DNA of 35,852 bases from JALNYB01 sp023230065 (lineage in GTDB: Archaea; Thermoplasmatota; Thermoplasmata; Methanomassiliicoccales; Methanomethylophilaceae): positions 1 to 35,852 of the forward strand of contig JAVESW010000003.1 of NCBI GenBank assembly GCA_034006405.1. The letters are read 5' to 3'. Under the pieces are notes generated by a model. The model saw only the letters and a program-made list of their open reading frames with translations. It was not told where the DNA came from and made no database searches. This document shows, piece after piece, positions 15,289 through 23,537 of this stretch; the stretch's first letter is position 1; each line of letters begins with the position of its first letter. Made by a program: the position numbers and the translations under genes.

Positions 15289-16662
15289 TTATTTTCTAGT
15301 AATATTCTTCTTCTTCGAAACACGCTCAGCCTTAAGATTCTCTTTCACCGCTTTACTGATTACTTCTCCCTGAATCTTACCATCCGTGATTTCTGTCTCG
15401 AGGAAACGCAATACTGTCCATCCTTCAGATCTAAGAACATCATAAACAGGTGAATCTGTTTTATCTGCGACGACATATACTGCAACTTTCCCTTTAACAA
15501 AAGCTACAGGTATCTTGTGCTCTCCATAATCCCTTCTGCATCTGAGCCCTTTATTCCATGTAGCTCTTCTTACAAGTGCATCTGGCGCATCCTCGAAAAA
15601 GCCCTCGTCGTATTCTTCTCCTACACCCTCTATTTTACCAACTTCTTCGGCAGACCCTACAGCTATAACATCAGAATCTGAAATTGGTTCTTCCTTAACA
15701 ATAGATAAAGGTTCTTCCCTTGCGAGTATTGGATCTTCTTTCACTGTTGATACAAATTCCTCTTTTACAAGCTCTTCCTTCAATGAAACGACAACGACAG
15801 ACTCTTCTTTTGCTTTAACGACTTCTTCTTTCTTACGAGAATCCCTAGCTGCCGCGGCGTCTCTGGAACTCATAACCTTGATCTTGGGCGTGTCTTTTTT
15901 AGGCTCTACAACCACTGCATCAGCAACCAATACTGATGTTGATTTCTTAGCTTTTACCGCTGCTCTTTTAGGTTGCTCTTTATTCTCTTCAAACTTCTTC
16001 TTGGTGGTCTCTGCCTGCTTTGTCTGAACACATGCCTTCACTGGATATGGCTTTGGCTTTGGTTCGTTCTTCTTGGTAGCTGTTACCTTCGACTTCTTCT
16101 TATCGGGTATTTCAACCTCTGTTTCCAAGTAAAAAAGAAGTCCCTCTACCAAAAGCCAGATAGGCAGAACAATTGCAAATCCGAATCCCATAACCGTGTT
16201 TGTTAATGCGGTTATCGCAATAATGATAGCAAAAAGTACAGTAACGAATGTCAGAATTTCTTGATTTGTGACCCAGTAATACCCTGCATTTGCAAATACA
16301 GCGATTATGACCAATGCCATGAACGTATAGTACACTAAATCGTTTTGGAATCCTACAATTCCTAGCACCAGTAGCAATAAACCGGCAAGTATCATACACA
16401 TTCCATAGATCTTTCCAATGAAGACGTTTGATTTCAAATTACGAACCAAAACACATGTTCCGAATATCATACCCAGCAGGCCCGCTATTACACATCCTAC
16501 TTTGTAAACTGATACAACACCGAGCTCTTTCATATTGTTAAGGCCAATATCGAACCCTGTGGTAGTCAATACCGCGATAAACATGGTCAAAATGTAAACT
16601 ATAGCCGCTAAGATACCGAACATACCCACTATTTTACTGTTGTTCTCTATAGCTATTCTCAT
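15289..16662 (-). CDS. Membrane protein with a Vsr/DUF559-like C-terminal domain
   Basis: This 457-residue protein has three parts. Residues 1-180 hold about six hydrophobic segments (near 11-33, 48-70, 82-104, 108-128, 136-155, 157-178). Residues 185-350 are a lysine- and glutamate-rich, low-complexity linker. Residues 358-445 resemble the small PD-(D/E)XK endonuclease domains of Vsr and DUF559: GLRCRRDYG (372-380), PVAFVKGKVAVYVV (385-398) and EGWTVLRFLETEI (413-425) followed by a helix. In active members the middle block reads VDF...VVEVDG. Here the aspartate is A387 and the glutamate is Y396, so nuclease activity is probably lost. The ATG at 16662 is preceded by GGGGG 9 bases away. Function is unknown. 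A membrane-tethered DNA-binding or scaffold role is speculation. Confidence 0.8.
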   Translation of the reverse strand: MRIAIENNSKIVGMFGILAAIVYILTMFIAVLTTTGFDIGLNNMKELGVVSVYKVGCVIAGLLGMIFGTCVLVRNLKSNVFIGKIYGMCMILAGLLLLVLGIVGFQNDLVYYTFMALVIIAVFANAGYYWVTNQEILTFVTVLFAIIIAITALTNTVMGFGFAIVLPIWLLVEGLLFYLETEVEIPDKKKSKVTATKKNEPKPKPYPVKACVQTKQAETTKKKFEENKEQPKRAAVKAKKSTSVLVADAVVVEPKKDTPKIKVMSSRDAAAARDSRKKEEVVKAKEESVVVVSLKEELVKEEFVSTVKEDPILAREEPLSIVKEEPISDSDVIAVGSAEEVGKIEGVGEEYDEGFFEDAPDALVRRATWNKGLRCRRDYGEHKIPVAFVKGKVAVYVVADKTDSPVYDVLRSEGWTVLRFLETEITDGKIQGEVISKAVKENLKAERVSKKKNITRK

Positions 16663-16933
16663 ATCACAGATACCCCCATACTTATTTTAGTATGTTTCCA
16701 TAAAAACTGGTAATATCTGCCTAAATTATGTCCTAATTTCAAATTTTTTAAACGACCCATACACATAAATTAAACTAATATCGAATATTTTCGCATCTCT
16801 ATAAATATACGTCAATCAAATATCAAAAATCGCATCAAGATAAAAAAATTTCATAATAAACGTATTAAGGAATGCAAATTTAATCTTACCAAGAAAGTAA
16901 ATATATAACAAGTATGTAACGTACCCTATAACC

Positions 16934-16939
16934 TTATAA
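16934..16939 (+). promoter_or_regulatory. TATA box of the beta-CASP ribonuclease gene
   Basis: TTATAA within CCTTATAATGC predicts transcription start near 16963 and hence an untranslated leader of about 90 bases, long for an archaeal mRNA. A second candidate, CTATAA at 16925-16930, would lengthen it slightly. Confidence 0.5.
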
Positions 16940-16976
16940 TGCGGGGCTTAAAGCCTTACATCATCACAGTCAAAGA

Positions 16977-16994
16977 AGGTCACGGCCGTGACCT
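16977..16994 (+). repeat. Perfect 18-base palindrome in the beta-CASP leader
   Basis: AGGTCACGGCCGTGACCT is its own reverse complement. In RNA it can fold as a 7-base-pair stem with a GGCC loop, followed by CTCTTTT. In DNA it could be an operator downstream of the promoter. Confidence 0.75.
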
Positions 16995-17007
16995 CTTTTC
17001 ACAAAAT

Positions 17008-17026
17008 CCTTCAATTGATTTGAAGG
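17008..17026 (+). repeat. Second leader hairpin
   Basis: CCTTCAA, loop TTGAT, TTGAAGG forms a 7-base-pair stem that ends 11 bases before the AAGGAG ribosome-binding site of the beta-CASP gene. Confidence 0.6.
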
Positions 17027-17052
17027 TAAATACGAAAAAGGAGAATTGATTA

Positions 17053-18288
17053 ATGTTAATGAAATTTAATTTCCTAGGCGGAGCTGATATGGTAGGCCGT
17101 ATGGGAATGACTATAGAGGGCGACAACAAAAGATTGCTGGTCGAATATGGGATGAGCCCTACAAAACCTCCAGAATATCCCATCATGGCGCCACGCGTGG
17201 ACCATGTTTTTTTGACACACTGTCATCTTGATCACTGCGGAATGATTCCCGCCATCTGCGGAAGAGATAACTGTGAATTGTTCACAACACCACTGTCTGC
17301 AGAAATATCAGAGATCATGATGTACGATAGTCTCAAGATCGCTAAAGCAGAGGGATATCCAGAACCATACACCACAGGAGATATTGAAAGAACAATGAAA
17401 TGTGTAGCACCTCTTACCTTCGAAGATACCATCGAACTCGGAAAGATAGATGTAACGCTCCATGATGCAGGACACGTCCCAGGGGCAGCTATGTTCGAAT
17501 TCAAATGCGATTACAACACCATCTACACAGGAGACATCCACACAGCAGATCAAGGGTTAGTATACGGTGCAAAACCAATCAAATGCAAGAACCTTTTCAT
17601 CGAGGGAACGTACGGAGGACGCAACCACCCCGACAAAAATGCAACCATCAACAGTTTTATTGCAAAAATCGATGAAGTCATTGATCGTGGTGGCATAGTC
17701 ATCATCCCATGTTTTGCAGTAGGCAGAACACAAGAGATTATGATGCTTCTAAGGAACCTAGGCTACGATATGTGGGTCGATGGTATGGGGCGCTCAGTTA
17801 CCAATTTATTCTTAGATTATCCTGAATACCTGAGAGAACCTAAAGCACTAAAACAAGCAAAAAGGGTATTCAATGAAATCAGAAATTCGGGTATGAGAAA
17901 ACACGCCACGAAAGGACAAATAATCGTCACTACGGGTGGCATGCTTGATGGTGGCCCTGTACTCGGATACCTCAGAGCACTCAGAGAAAACCCAAAGAAT
18001 GCTATTTTGTTGGTAGGATATCAAGCAGAGGACACCAACGGAAGGATGCTCATGGAAAAGGGATGCATCACCATGGATGGCGAAATTGTTAAAATCGAAT
18101 GCGAAGTTCAGAAATACGACTTCTCAGCACATGCAGGACATGACGAACTTGTCAACTTCATTCGCAAGAGCGACCCTGAGAACGTCATCATAATGCATTC
18201 TGAAACTCGTGAACTGTTCCTTCCAGATCTTCAAGATTACAACGTTATCTTGCCTGAATGTGGAAAAGAATTCGAATTGGACATCTGA
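17053..18288 (+). CDS. Beta-CASP metallo-beta-lactamase-fold ribonuclease (aCPSF2-like)
   Basis: This RNA-processing nuclease of the archaeal CPSF family lacks the N-terminal KH domains of aCPSF1, so it matches the shorter aCPSF2/CPSF-like group. Zinc ligands are visible in THCHLDHCG (H56, H58, D60, H61), DAGHVPGA and YTGDIHT. The beta-CASP motifs are IEGTYGG, PCFAVGRTQE and FSAHAGHDEL, with a final MHSE. Such enzymes act as endonucleases and/or 5'-3' exonucleases on RNA. The start ATG 17053 has AAGGAG 9 bases upstream. An in-frame ATG at 17059 is the alternative. It leads an operon with nadC and a small zinc-finger gene, and its unusually long, hairpin-rich leader hints at post-transcriptional control. 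Confidence 0.9.
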   Translation: MLMKFNFLGGADMVGRMGMTIEGDNKRLLVEYGMSPTKPPEYPIMAPRVDHVFLTHCHLDHCGMIPAICGRDNCELFTTPLSAEISEIMMYDSLKIAKAEGYPEPYTTGDIERTMKCVAPLTFEDTIELGKIDVTLHDAGHVPGAAMFEFKCDYNTIYTGDIHTADQGLVYGAKPIKCKNLFIEGTYGGRNHPDKNATINSFIAKIDEVIDRGGIVIIPCFAVGRTQEIMMLLRNLGYDMWVDGMGRSVTNLFLDYPEYLREPKALKQAKRVFNEIRNSGMRKHATKGQIIVTTGGMLDGGPVLGYLRALRENPKNAILLVGYQAEDTNGRMLMEKGCITMDGEIVKIECEVQKYDFSAHAGHDELVNFIRKSDPENVIIMHSETRELFLPDLQDYNVILPECGKEFELDI

Positions 18289-18294
18289 TTACAT

Positions 18295-19113
18295 ATGCAA
18301 GATTTGAAACGCTTCCTTGACGAAGATGTCGGAAAAGGTGATATCACTACCGAGATCTTCGTTCCGGACAATTATGGAACAGCATCGATACTCTGTGAGG
18401 AAGATTCTGTTGTTGCCGGTTTAGAAGAAGCGCAAGAAATCTTCAAACTTCTTAATGTAGAATCCAAATTACTTACAGGGGACGGATGCAGAGTCAGAAA
18501 GGGCATGATCGTCATGACCTTGTCCGGACCCCTGAAAGGAATATTAACCGGAGAAAGGACAGCTCTCAATTTTTTAATGAGAATGAGTGGAATAGCTACA
18601 GCGACGGCATCTGTTATCGAGATCGTAAGAACTCAAGATGACAATATTAAAATAGCAGGCACGAGAAAAACTACCCCTGGGTTCAGAGAATTCGAAAAGA
18701 AAGCAATCGCTTTGGGTGGTGGTTGGCCTCATAGAAGTGGACTTTATGATATGATAATGATCAAAGACAACCATATCCTTGCTTGCGGTGGCATAAAAAA
18801 TGCCATGAAGAAAGCCAAGAATGCCCCGCAAGGCATCATGATTGATGTGGAAGTCTCTAACATCGACGACGGAATAATCGCAACAAAATACGGTGCGGAC
18901 ATCATTATGGCCGATCATATGACACCCGCAGATACTAAGATGCTCCGTGATGTTGCCAAGAAGATCAATCCTGAGATCCTTATAGAAGCTTCAGGTAACA
19001 TAACAAAAGATAATATTCTTGATTTCACCAACTGCGCAGATATAGTCTCATTGGGTGCACTGACACATTCCGTAAAGGCAGTCCATTTCTCTTTAGACAT
19101 AACAAATAATTAA
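18295..19113 (+). CDS. nadC: Nicotinate-nucleotide pyrophosphorylase (quinolinate phosphoribosyltransferase)
   Basis: NadC makes nicotinate mononucleotide from quinolinate and PRPP in de novo NAD synthesis. The 272 residues contain GKGDITTE, LTGERTALNFLMRMSGIAT, the active-site stretch GTRKTTPGFREFEK, GGGWPHRSGL, MIKDNH and EASGNI near the end. The start ATG lies 6 bases after the beta-CASP stop. No nadA or nadB is found in this window. The enzyme would supply NAD used by KptA and FolD/SerA, but this is general metabolism rather than a specific link. Confidence 0.95.
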   Translation: MQDLKRFLDEDVGKGDITTEIFVPDNYGTASILCEEDSVVAGLEEAQEIFKLLNVESKLLTGDGCRVRKGMIVMTLSGPLKGILTGERTALNFLMRMSGIATATASVIEIVRTQDDNIKIAGTRKTTPGFREFEKKAIALGGGWPHRSGLYDMIMIKDNHILACGGIKNAMKKAKNAPQGIMIDVEVSNIDDGIIATKYGADIIMADHMTPADTKMLRDVAKKINPEILIEASGNITKDNILDFTNCADIVSLGALTHSVKAVHFSLDITNN

Positions 19114-19137
19114 TCCTTAGATAACCATTCTAAGAAT

Positions 19138-19332
19138 ATGTCGATAAATTTTGATGACTATAAATGTCAATTCTGCGGAAAGGTCAGTACTAACTTTGTT
19201 TTCGCAGCCTTTGTATGCGACAATCCTGAATGTATTGAGAAAGCTAGGATTGAAAGAGGCGGACCCGGTGGACACATGAAAAGAAAAGCCGAAGGAAAAC
19301 CAATAATTCCTGATTATCCAGATAAAAGGTAA
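19138..19332 (+). CDS. Small zinc-finger protein of unknown function
   Basis: This is a 64-residue protein with a four-cysteine zinc motif (C10, C13, C27, C32; CQFCGK and CDNPEC) and a basic, glycine-rich C-terminal half (GGPGGHMKRK). It sits 24 bases after nadC and just before a terminator, as the last gene of the operon. No clear ribosome-binding site is seen. Composition and size fit a nucleic-acid or ribosome-associated protein, but I cannot name a family. The terminator placed right after it supports a real gene. Confidence 0.75.
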   Translation: MSINFDDYKCQFCGKVSTNFVFAAFVCDNPECIEKARIERGGPGGHMKRKAEGKPIIPDYPDKR

Positions 19333-19345
19333 ATGAGTTTTACAG

Positions 19346-19370
19346 GTGGGGATATCCCACTTGCTTTTTG
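19346..19370 (+). terminator. Terminator of the beta-CASP/nadC operon
   Basis: GTGGG (19346-19350), loop GATAT, CCCAC (19356-19360), then TTGCTTTTTG. It stands between the zinc-finger gene and the convergent purH stop at 19376. Confidence 0.75.
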
Positions 19371-19375
19371 TATAT

Positions 19376-20926
19376 TTAGTGCCTGAATACACGGCATCCG
19401 GTGAATACCATAGCCATATTGTGTTCGTTGGCAGCATCGATGACCTCTTGGTCCCTTATACTTCCCCCAGGCTGAATTATAGCCGTAACTCCTGCTGCGG
19501 CTGCAGTATCGACTCCATCTCTAAATGGGAAAAATGCATCTGATGCCATTACACTTCCTGCTGTCGGTTCATTAGCTTTCATAGCTGCAATCTTCGCAGA
19601 ATCAACACGGCTCATCTGCCCTGCTCCGATACCTACAGCGCGCTCTCCTTTGACAAATACAACAGCATTTGATGTCACATGTTTAGCAAGTTTCCATGCA
19701 AATAAAAGCGCTGCGATCTCTTCTTCAGTGGGTGCACGCTTTGTAATAACCTTTAGATTCTTCGGATCTATCGGAACATCATCATCAGTCTGAACAAGAA
19801 GTCCACCCTGAACCTTCTTCATTTTGAACTCCCTGTACCTCTGAGCAGGCGATATGGGTGTCTTCGTTCTCAGAAGACGAATGTTCTTCTTCTTCTCAAG
19901 AAGATCGACGACTCCTGGTTCGAAGTCTGGACATATAACAGCCTCAACGAAATATTTTGCAATCTCTTCTGCAGTAGGTATATCACAGTTCCTGTTGAGA
20001 CATATAACACAACCGAATGCTGAAAGGGGATCCACCGCGTATGATGTCTTAAATGCTTCAAAAATCGTGTCTGCAGATGCGAGTCCACATGGATTTGTGT
20101 GTTTCATAACAACTGCCGTGGGCTTCTCGAAATCCATTGCTATATCCAGAGATTTATCTAAATCCAAGATGTTATTGTATGATAATTGTTTTCCATGAAG
20201 CTGCTCTGCCTTTGCCACTGATGTTCCAGGTGTAAAGGGGTCTTTATAAAATGCCGCTTTCTGATTCGGATTCTCTCCATATCTCAGGTCCTCGACCTTC
20301 TCACTTGCAATGGGAAATGATTTCGGAAACCCGGTGCAGAACTTTTTGTACATCTGACCTGCAATCATTGCATCGTAGTTGGCAGTGGTGATAAACGCCT
20401 CTGCCATCAATTTCTCAAGTAAAGGCTGATCCAACTCTTTGTTTATCTTAAGCTGTTCGAGGACCGCAGGATATTGATCCGGATCTGTAAGAACTGCCAC
20501 CGATCTATAATTTTTTGCTGCAGCACGGATCATGCTTGGTCCACCGATATCGATATTCTCAACGATCTCTTCGATAGTTGAACCTTCTTTCAAAACAGTC
20601 TGTTTAAATGGATATAGATTGACGACCACCATATCTATTGGCTCGATACCTTTCTCTTTTATAGATTCCATATGTGCAGGCAAATCCCTCCTTGCAAGGA
20701 TGCCTGCATGAATTTTTGGATGGAGTGTCTTAACGCGTCCATCCAACATCTCAGGAAATCCTGTAATCTCTGATACTTCCTGAACCTTTACGCCGTTCTC
20801 TTTCAGAAGCTTATATGTTCCGCCGGTCGAGATCAATTCTACGCCCAACAATGATAATTCTTTAGAAAAGTCCACGATTCCAGACTTGTCCGAGACACTA
20901 ATGATTGCTCTTTTGATTTGTGCCAA
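19376..20926 (-). CDS. purH: Bifunctional AICAR formyltransferase / IMP cyclohydrolase
   Basis: PurH carries out the last two purine steps, formylating AICAR with 10-formyl-tetrahydrofolate and closing the ring to IMP. Both domains are present in 516 residues. The IMP cyclohydrolase (MGS-like) part has SVSDKSGIVDF, STGGTYKLL and DGRVKTLHPKIHAG. The formyltransferase part has the catalytic KHTNPCG, SAFGC and late QMSRVDSA, ASDAFFPFRDG. Most methanogens instead use PurP and PurO, so a full-length PurH is notable, especially with PurP also in the window. The start is TTG 20926-20924, preceded by a GGGGGG ribosome-binding run. A short CCTC-GAAA-GAGG hairpin lies immediately upstream of that run. 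Confidence 0.96.
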   Translation of the reverse strand: MAQIKRAIISVSDKSGIVDFSKELSLLGVELISTGGTYKLLKENGVKVQEVSEITGFPEMLDGRVKTLHPKIHAGILARRDLPAHMESIKEKGIEPIDMVVVNLYPFKQTVLKEGSTIEEIVENIDIGGPSMIRAAAKNYRSVAVLTDPDQYPAVLEQLKINKELDQPLLEKLMAEAFITTANYDAMIAGQMYKKFCTGFPKSFPIASEKVEDLRYGENPNQKAAFYKDPFTPGTSVAKAEQLHGKQLSYNNILDLDKSLDIAMDFEKPTAVVMKHTNPCGLASADTIFEAFKTSYAVDPLSAFGCVICLNRNCDIPTAEEIAKYFVEAVICPDFEPGVVDLLEKKKNIRLLRTKTPISPAQRYREFKMKKVQGGLLVQTDDDVPIDPKNLKVITKRAPTEEEIAALLFAWKLAKHVTSNAVVFVKGERAVGIGAGQMSRVDSAKIAAMKANEPTAGSVMASDAFFPFRDGVDTAAAAGVTAIIQPGGSIRDQEVIDAANEHNMAMVFTGCRVFRH

Positions 20927-20936
20927 TTTTTACCCC

Positions 20937-20960
20937 CCTCTTTCGAGGTTCGTATAAACA
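20937..20960 (-). promoter_or_regulatory. purH upstream hairpin and TATA-like box
   Basis: The minus strand holds TGTTTATACG (20960-20951), then CCTC-GAAA-GAGG (20948-20937) whose 3' arm runs into the purine-rich ribosome-binding site. If transcription starts from an upstream AT-rich box near 20977, the hairpin would be in the leader. If the TTTATA box is used, the leader is only about 2 bases. The sequence does not decide between these. Confidence 0.35.
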
Positions 20961-21073
20961 GTATACAGTCTCCTAATTAATTCGTCTTAGATAAAGATTG
21001 ATGTCAAACTAACAATTACTGCCTAGAATAAGATGCTTTCATATCAAATGAATTAAGATTTTGATATTTATCA

Positions 21074-21091
21074 GGCCCCCTTGCGGGGGCC
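21074..21091 (-). terminator. Strong GC hairpin after the glutamate-synthase-like gene
   Basis: GGCCCCC, loop of 4, GGGGGCC gives a 7-base-pair all-GC stem about 16 bases past the gene's stop on the minus strand. No U-tract follows, so it may protect the 3' end rather than stop RNA polymerase on its own. Confidence 0.6.
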
Positions 21092-21106
21092 CTTAAATGT
21101 TTTTAT

Positions 21107-22705
21107 TTACAACAGTGCTTTCATAACCCTTGCAGCCCTAGCATCCAAGGTCTCCACACCGGTAACCTTGCTTGCATACTCGGACAGAGCGACAATATCT
21201 TCATTCTCGATGCACTCGAGCTTGAATTTACGTGTTCCAGCCATTAGCTGTTTAAGTCCTTCTCCTATCCTGTCGTGGAAGTAGGTGTATAAACTTACCC
21301 CTCCCCAAGGAATCTCTGATCCGCACTTCTTCCTGAATTTCTCTTCGATGCTCATCGCACCTATGAAAAATTTGTTCGGGTCGTTTCCATACTGATCAAC
21401 GAATGACTGTGGGAGCTGATTCTTTGCTGCAAGCTCCGCGAAGTGTTTTCCCTTCATTGCTGCAGTGATAGGTCCTCTTGCCATTCCGATAGACTTTACA
21501 AGAGGCCCCTGTCCTATGTCAGACATAGCAAATGCTTTGTACATCTGAGACTCGTTGATGAATCCGCCTGCAAAAGACAGATCGGGAACATACCTTCCCT
21601 GTGCTTTGAGTTCCTTTGCACATGCGATGACCTGGCTGAAAAGCCAGATACCTGGAGAACTGAGTTCGTTCATGTGTGTTACGGGTGACATGCCTGTTCC
21701 GCCACCTGCCGCATCAAATGTAAGGAGGTCGATCTTCGCATCAGATGCGCATTTCATAGTGAATGCGACTATCTCAGGCTTGTATGCACCGGTCTTAAGG
21801 AAAACGTTCTTTGCTCCCTTCTCTCTGAGTTGCTCGATATCTTCAACAAATCCTTTATATTCCGGGAATCCAACACGGCTGTGTCTCTCGAATGACTTGA
21901 ATACTCCTGATTTGAATGCTTGTTGTACTTCGGGATCCGATGGGTCGGGCATCACAATATATCCGCGTGATTGAAGCTCTAGCGCTCTCTCGAGTGTCGT
22001 AAGTCTTACTTCTCCACCTATGGCTTTTGCTCCCTGTCCCCATTTTCTTTCGATGACTTCAACATTGAGTTTGCTAAGGCCGTAATCATCAGTACCTGCA
22101 CGCTGATCCTCGACATTTGTCTGAAGGACTATGCGCCCATTGGTTCCATCCCAGAAATCCGTATATGATTTTACACGAAACATCATATCGGGCGATGACT
22201 GGACCTTACCGTTGGAATAAACTGAGTCGTGGTCCATACCACAAACATTTTCTCCAATTACCTCACATACGCCGGCCAGTGCTGCACCCGATGCGAGTTC
22301 CTTCCAATTTGTCTTTGCAACGGCTGTGGAGCCGAGTCCTGCAATATGACAAGGAAGGGCCATCTTGATAGGATTCTTTCCATGAGAGCCGATAACTGTA
22401 TTTACTTTGACATTTTCAAAAAATGCAACATCTGAGCTGGGTTCGATACCCTTTGCTCCGATAAGCTCTGCCATTACCTGGAAGTGCGACCAATCAAGGA
22501 AATAATCCTTGTTGGATGCCGCTGTACATTTTCCGAAGTGTTCCGGACTTGGATATAACACCTCTCTTCCTCTGAGCGCGCCTTTTCCGACCTCACAGAG
22601 AACATTGCAGTCTTCGATACATACCGGACACATTCCGTTGATAGGAGTAGGGTCCTTCACACGGATTGACGTTCCAGTCGTTGATTTTGAATTTTCTATA
22701 GACAT
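21107..22705 (-). CDS. FMN-binding glutamate synthase-like protein
   Basis: This is a 532-residue protein built around the FMN/2-oxoglutarate domain of glutamate synthase: KWGQGAKAIGGE (222-232), the FMN motif GGGTGMSP (334-341) and FAGGF (378-382). It lacks the N-terminal glutamine amidotransferase domain. It also lacks the cysteine cluster that binds 3Fe-4S in bacterial GltB; the matching region near residue 405-420 reads SIGMARGPITAAMKGK. Instead there is an N-terminal CPVCIEDCNVLC set (C26, C29, C33, C37) that could hold an iron-sulphur cluster. The exact reaction is uncertain: an archaeal-type glutamate synthase subunit with separate partners, or a relative of the N-methylglutamate synthase subunit. 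ATG 22705 has GGTGAT 5 bases upstream. Confidence 0.88.
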   Translation of the reverse strand: MSIENSKSTTGTSIRVKDPTPINGMCPVCIEDCNVLCEVGKGALRGREVLYPSPEHFGKCTAASNKDYFLDWSHFQVMAELIGAKGIEPSSDVAFFENVKVNTVIGSHGKNPIKMALPCHIAGLGSTAVAKTNWKELASGAALAGVCEVIGENVCGMDHDSVYSNGKVQSSPDMMFRVKSYTDFWDGTNGRIVLQTNVEDQRAGTDDYGLSKLNVEVIERKWGQGAKAIGGEVRLTTLERALELQSRGYIVMPDPSDPEVQQAFKSGVFKSFERHSRVGFPEYKGFVEDIEQLREKGAKNVFLKTGAYKPEIVAFTMKCASDAKIDLLTFDAAGGGTGMSPVTHMNELSSPGIWLFSQVIACAKELKAQGRYVPDLSFAGGFINESQMYKAFAMSDIGQGPLVKSIGMARGPITAAMKGKHFAELAAKNQLPQSFVDQYGNDPNKFFIGAMSIEEKFRKKCGSEIPWGGVSLYTYFHDRIGEGLKQLMAGTRKFKLECIENEDIVALSEYASKVTGVETLDARAARVMKALL

Positions 22706-22770
22706 TCTTAATCACCATTATTGCGATAGATGATTGGATCTACACACAATGATTCATAAACCATATGATG

Positions 22771-22781
22771 CGATATAAATA
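22771..22781 (-). promoter_or_regulatory. TATA box of the glutamate synthase-like gene
   Basis: The minus-strand TATTTATATCG predicts transcription start near 22749 and a leader of about 44 bases that includes the GGTGAT ribosome-binding site. Confidence 0.5.
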
Positions 22782-22931
22782 GTTAATTATTAGATGGTTA
22801 GTCAAAAAGAAATAAATAGGTTAGTGTATAAGTCATTTGAGCAATTAAACATACAAAAATGGCATTTTTGAATGTTTAAATCTGAGTATATGTAATCCAA
22901 GAATTTTTTATCAGAGACAACAATATCTAAA

Positions 22932-23537
22932 ATGGGCACAAAAATGAAAAAAAGAGATCTCGAAATTACATTGGAGAAAATCCCTTCATTTGTAGATCCA
23001 GACCCTGCATTGGAACAATATCAAACGCCTGCGGTGATAGCTGCCGACATACTATACTACGCATACAGCAAAGGCGATATTCAAAATATGAAAATCCTTG
23101 ATCTGGGCTGCGGAACCGGCATCTTCTCAATAGGCGCTTGGTTATTGGGTGCAGGAATAACAGTAGGATATGATATCTCTGTGAGTGCCCTGAATGTCGC
23201 AAAAGAATGCGCCAAATCGTTCAATGCAGATATAGAATTCAAACAGTCGGATATCAATGATATAGATGAGGGTGCTGACACTGTATTCATGAATCCTCCA
23301 TTCGGTTGCCAAACGCGCCGTGCAGATCGCGCATTCCTAGATAAAGCAATTGAATCCGCTGAATGCATCTATTCGATACATATGGCAAACACCACGGAAT
23401 TCATAAAAGAATATGTGGAAGAGAAGGGTCGTGTGATAGCTTATAATAAAACGTATAAGTACGTTATCCCTCATACCTTTTCATTCCACAGTAAAGAAAA
23501 ACACAGCATTGACATAATTGTCGTCAATATTAGGTGA
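22932..23537 (+). CDS. METTL5-like RNA N6-adenine methyltransferase
   Basis: This SAM-dependent methyltransferase of 201 residues is related to METTL5, the enzyme that makes m6A in the small-subunit rRNA of eukaryotes. It has LEQYQTPAVIAADIL near the start, the SAM loop LDLGCGTGIFSIGA, YDIS, and the N6-amino-methyltransferase motif MNPPFGCQ. ATG 22932 has no visible ribosome-binding site. ATG 22944 (MKKRDLE) aligns better with the usual family start and is an alternative. It leads an operon with csl4, a small gene and a thiI-like gene, all RNA-related. In eukaryotes the enzyme needs Trm112, and no such gene is present here. Confidence 0.87.
   Translation: MGTKMKKRDLEITLEKIPSFVDPDPALEQYQTPAVIAADILYYAYSKGDIQNMKILDLGCGTGIFSIGAWLLGAGITVGYDISVSALNVAKECAKSFNADIEFKQSDINDIDEGADTVFMNPPFGCQTRRADRAFLDKAIESAECIYSIHMANTTEFIKEYVEEKGRVIAYNKTYKYVIPHTFSFHSKEKHSIDIIVVNIR

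Larger units (their letters stand above)
16663..17052. other. Divergent intergenic region with structured leader (390 bases)
   Basis: On the left, an inverted repeat CATACT/AGTATG (16677-16694) lies just upstream of the membrane-protein start. The middle (about 16700-16920) is AT-rich without evident features. On the right are two TATA-like boxes, then hairpins in the leader of the beta-CASP gene (listed separately). I find no tRNA and no convincing open frame. Confidence 0.5.
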
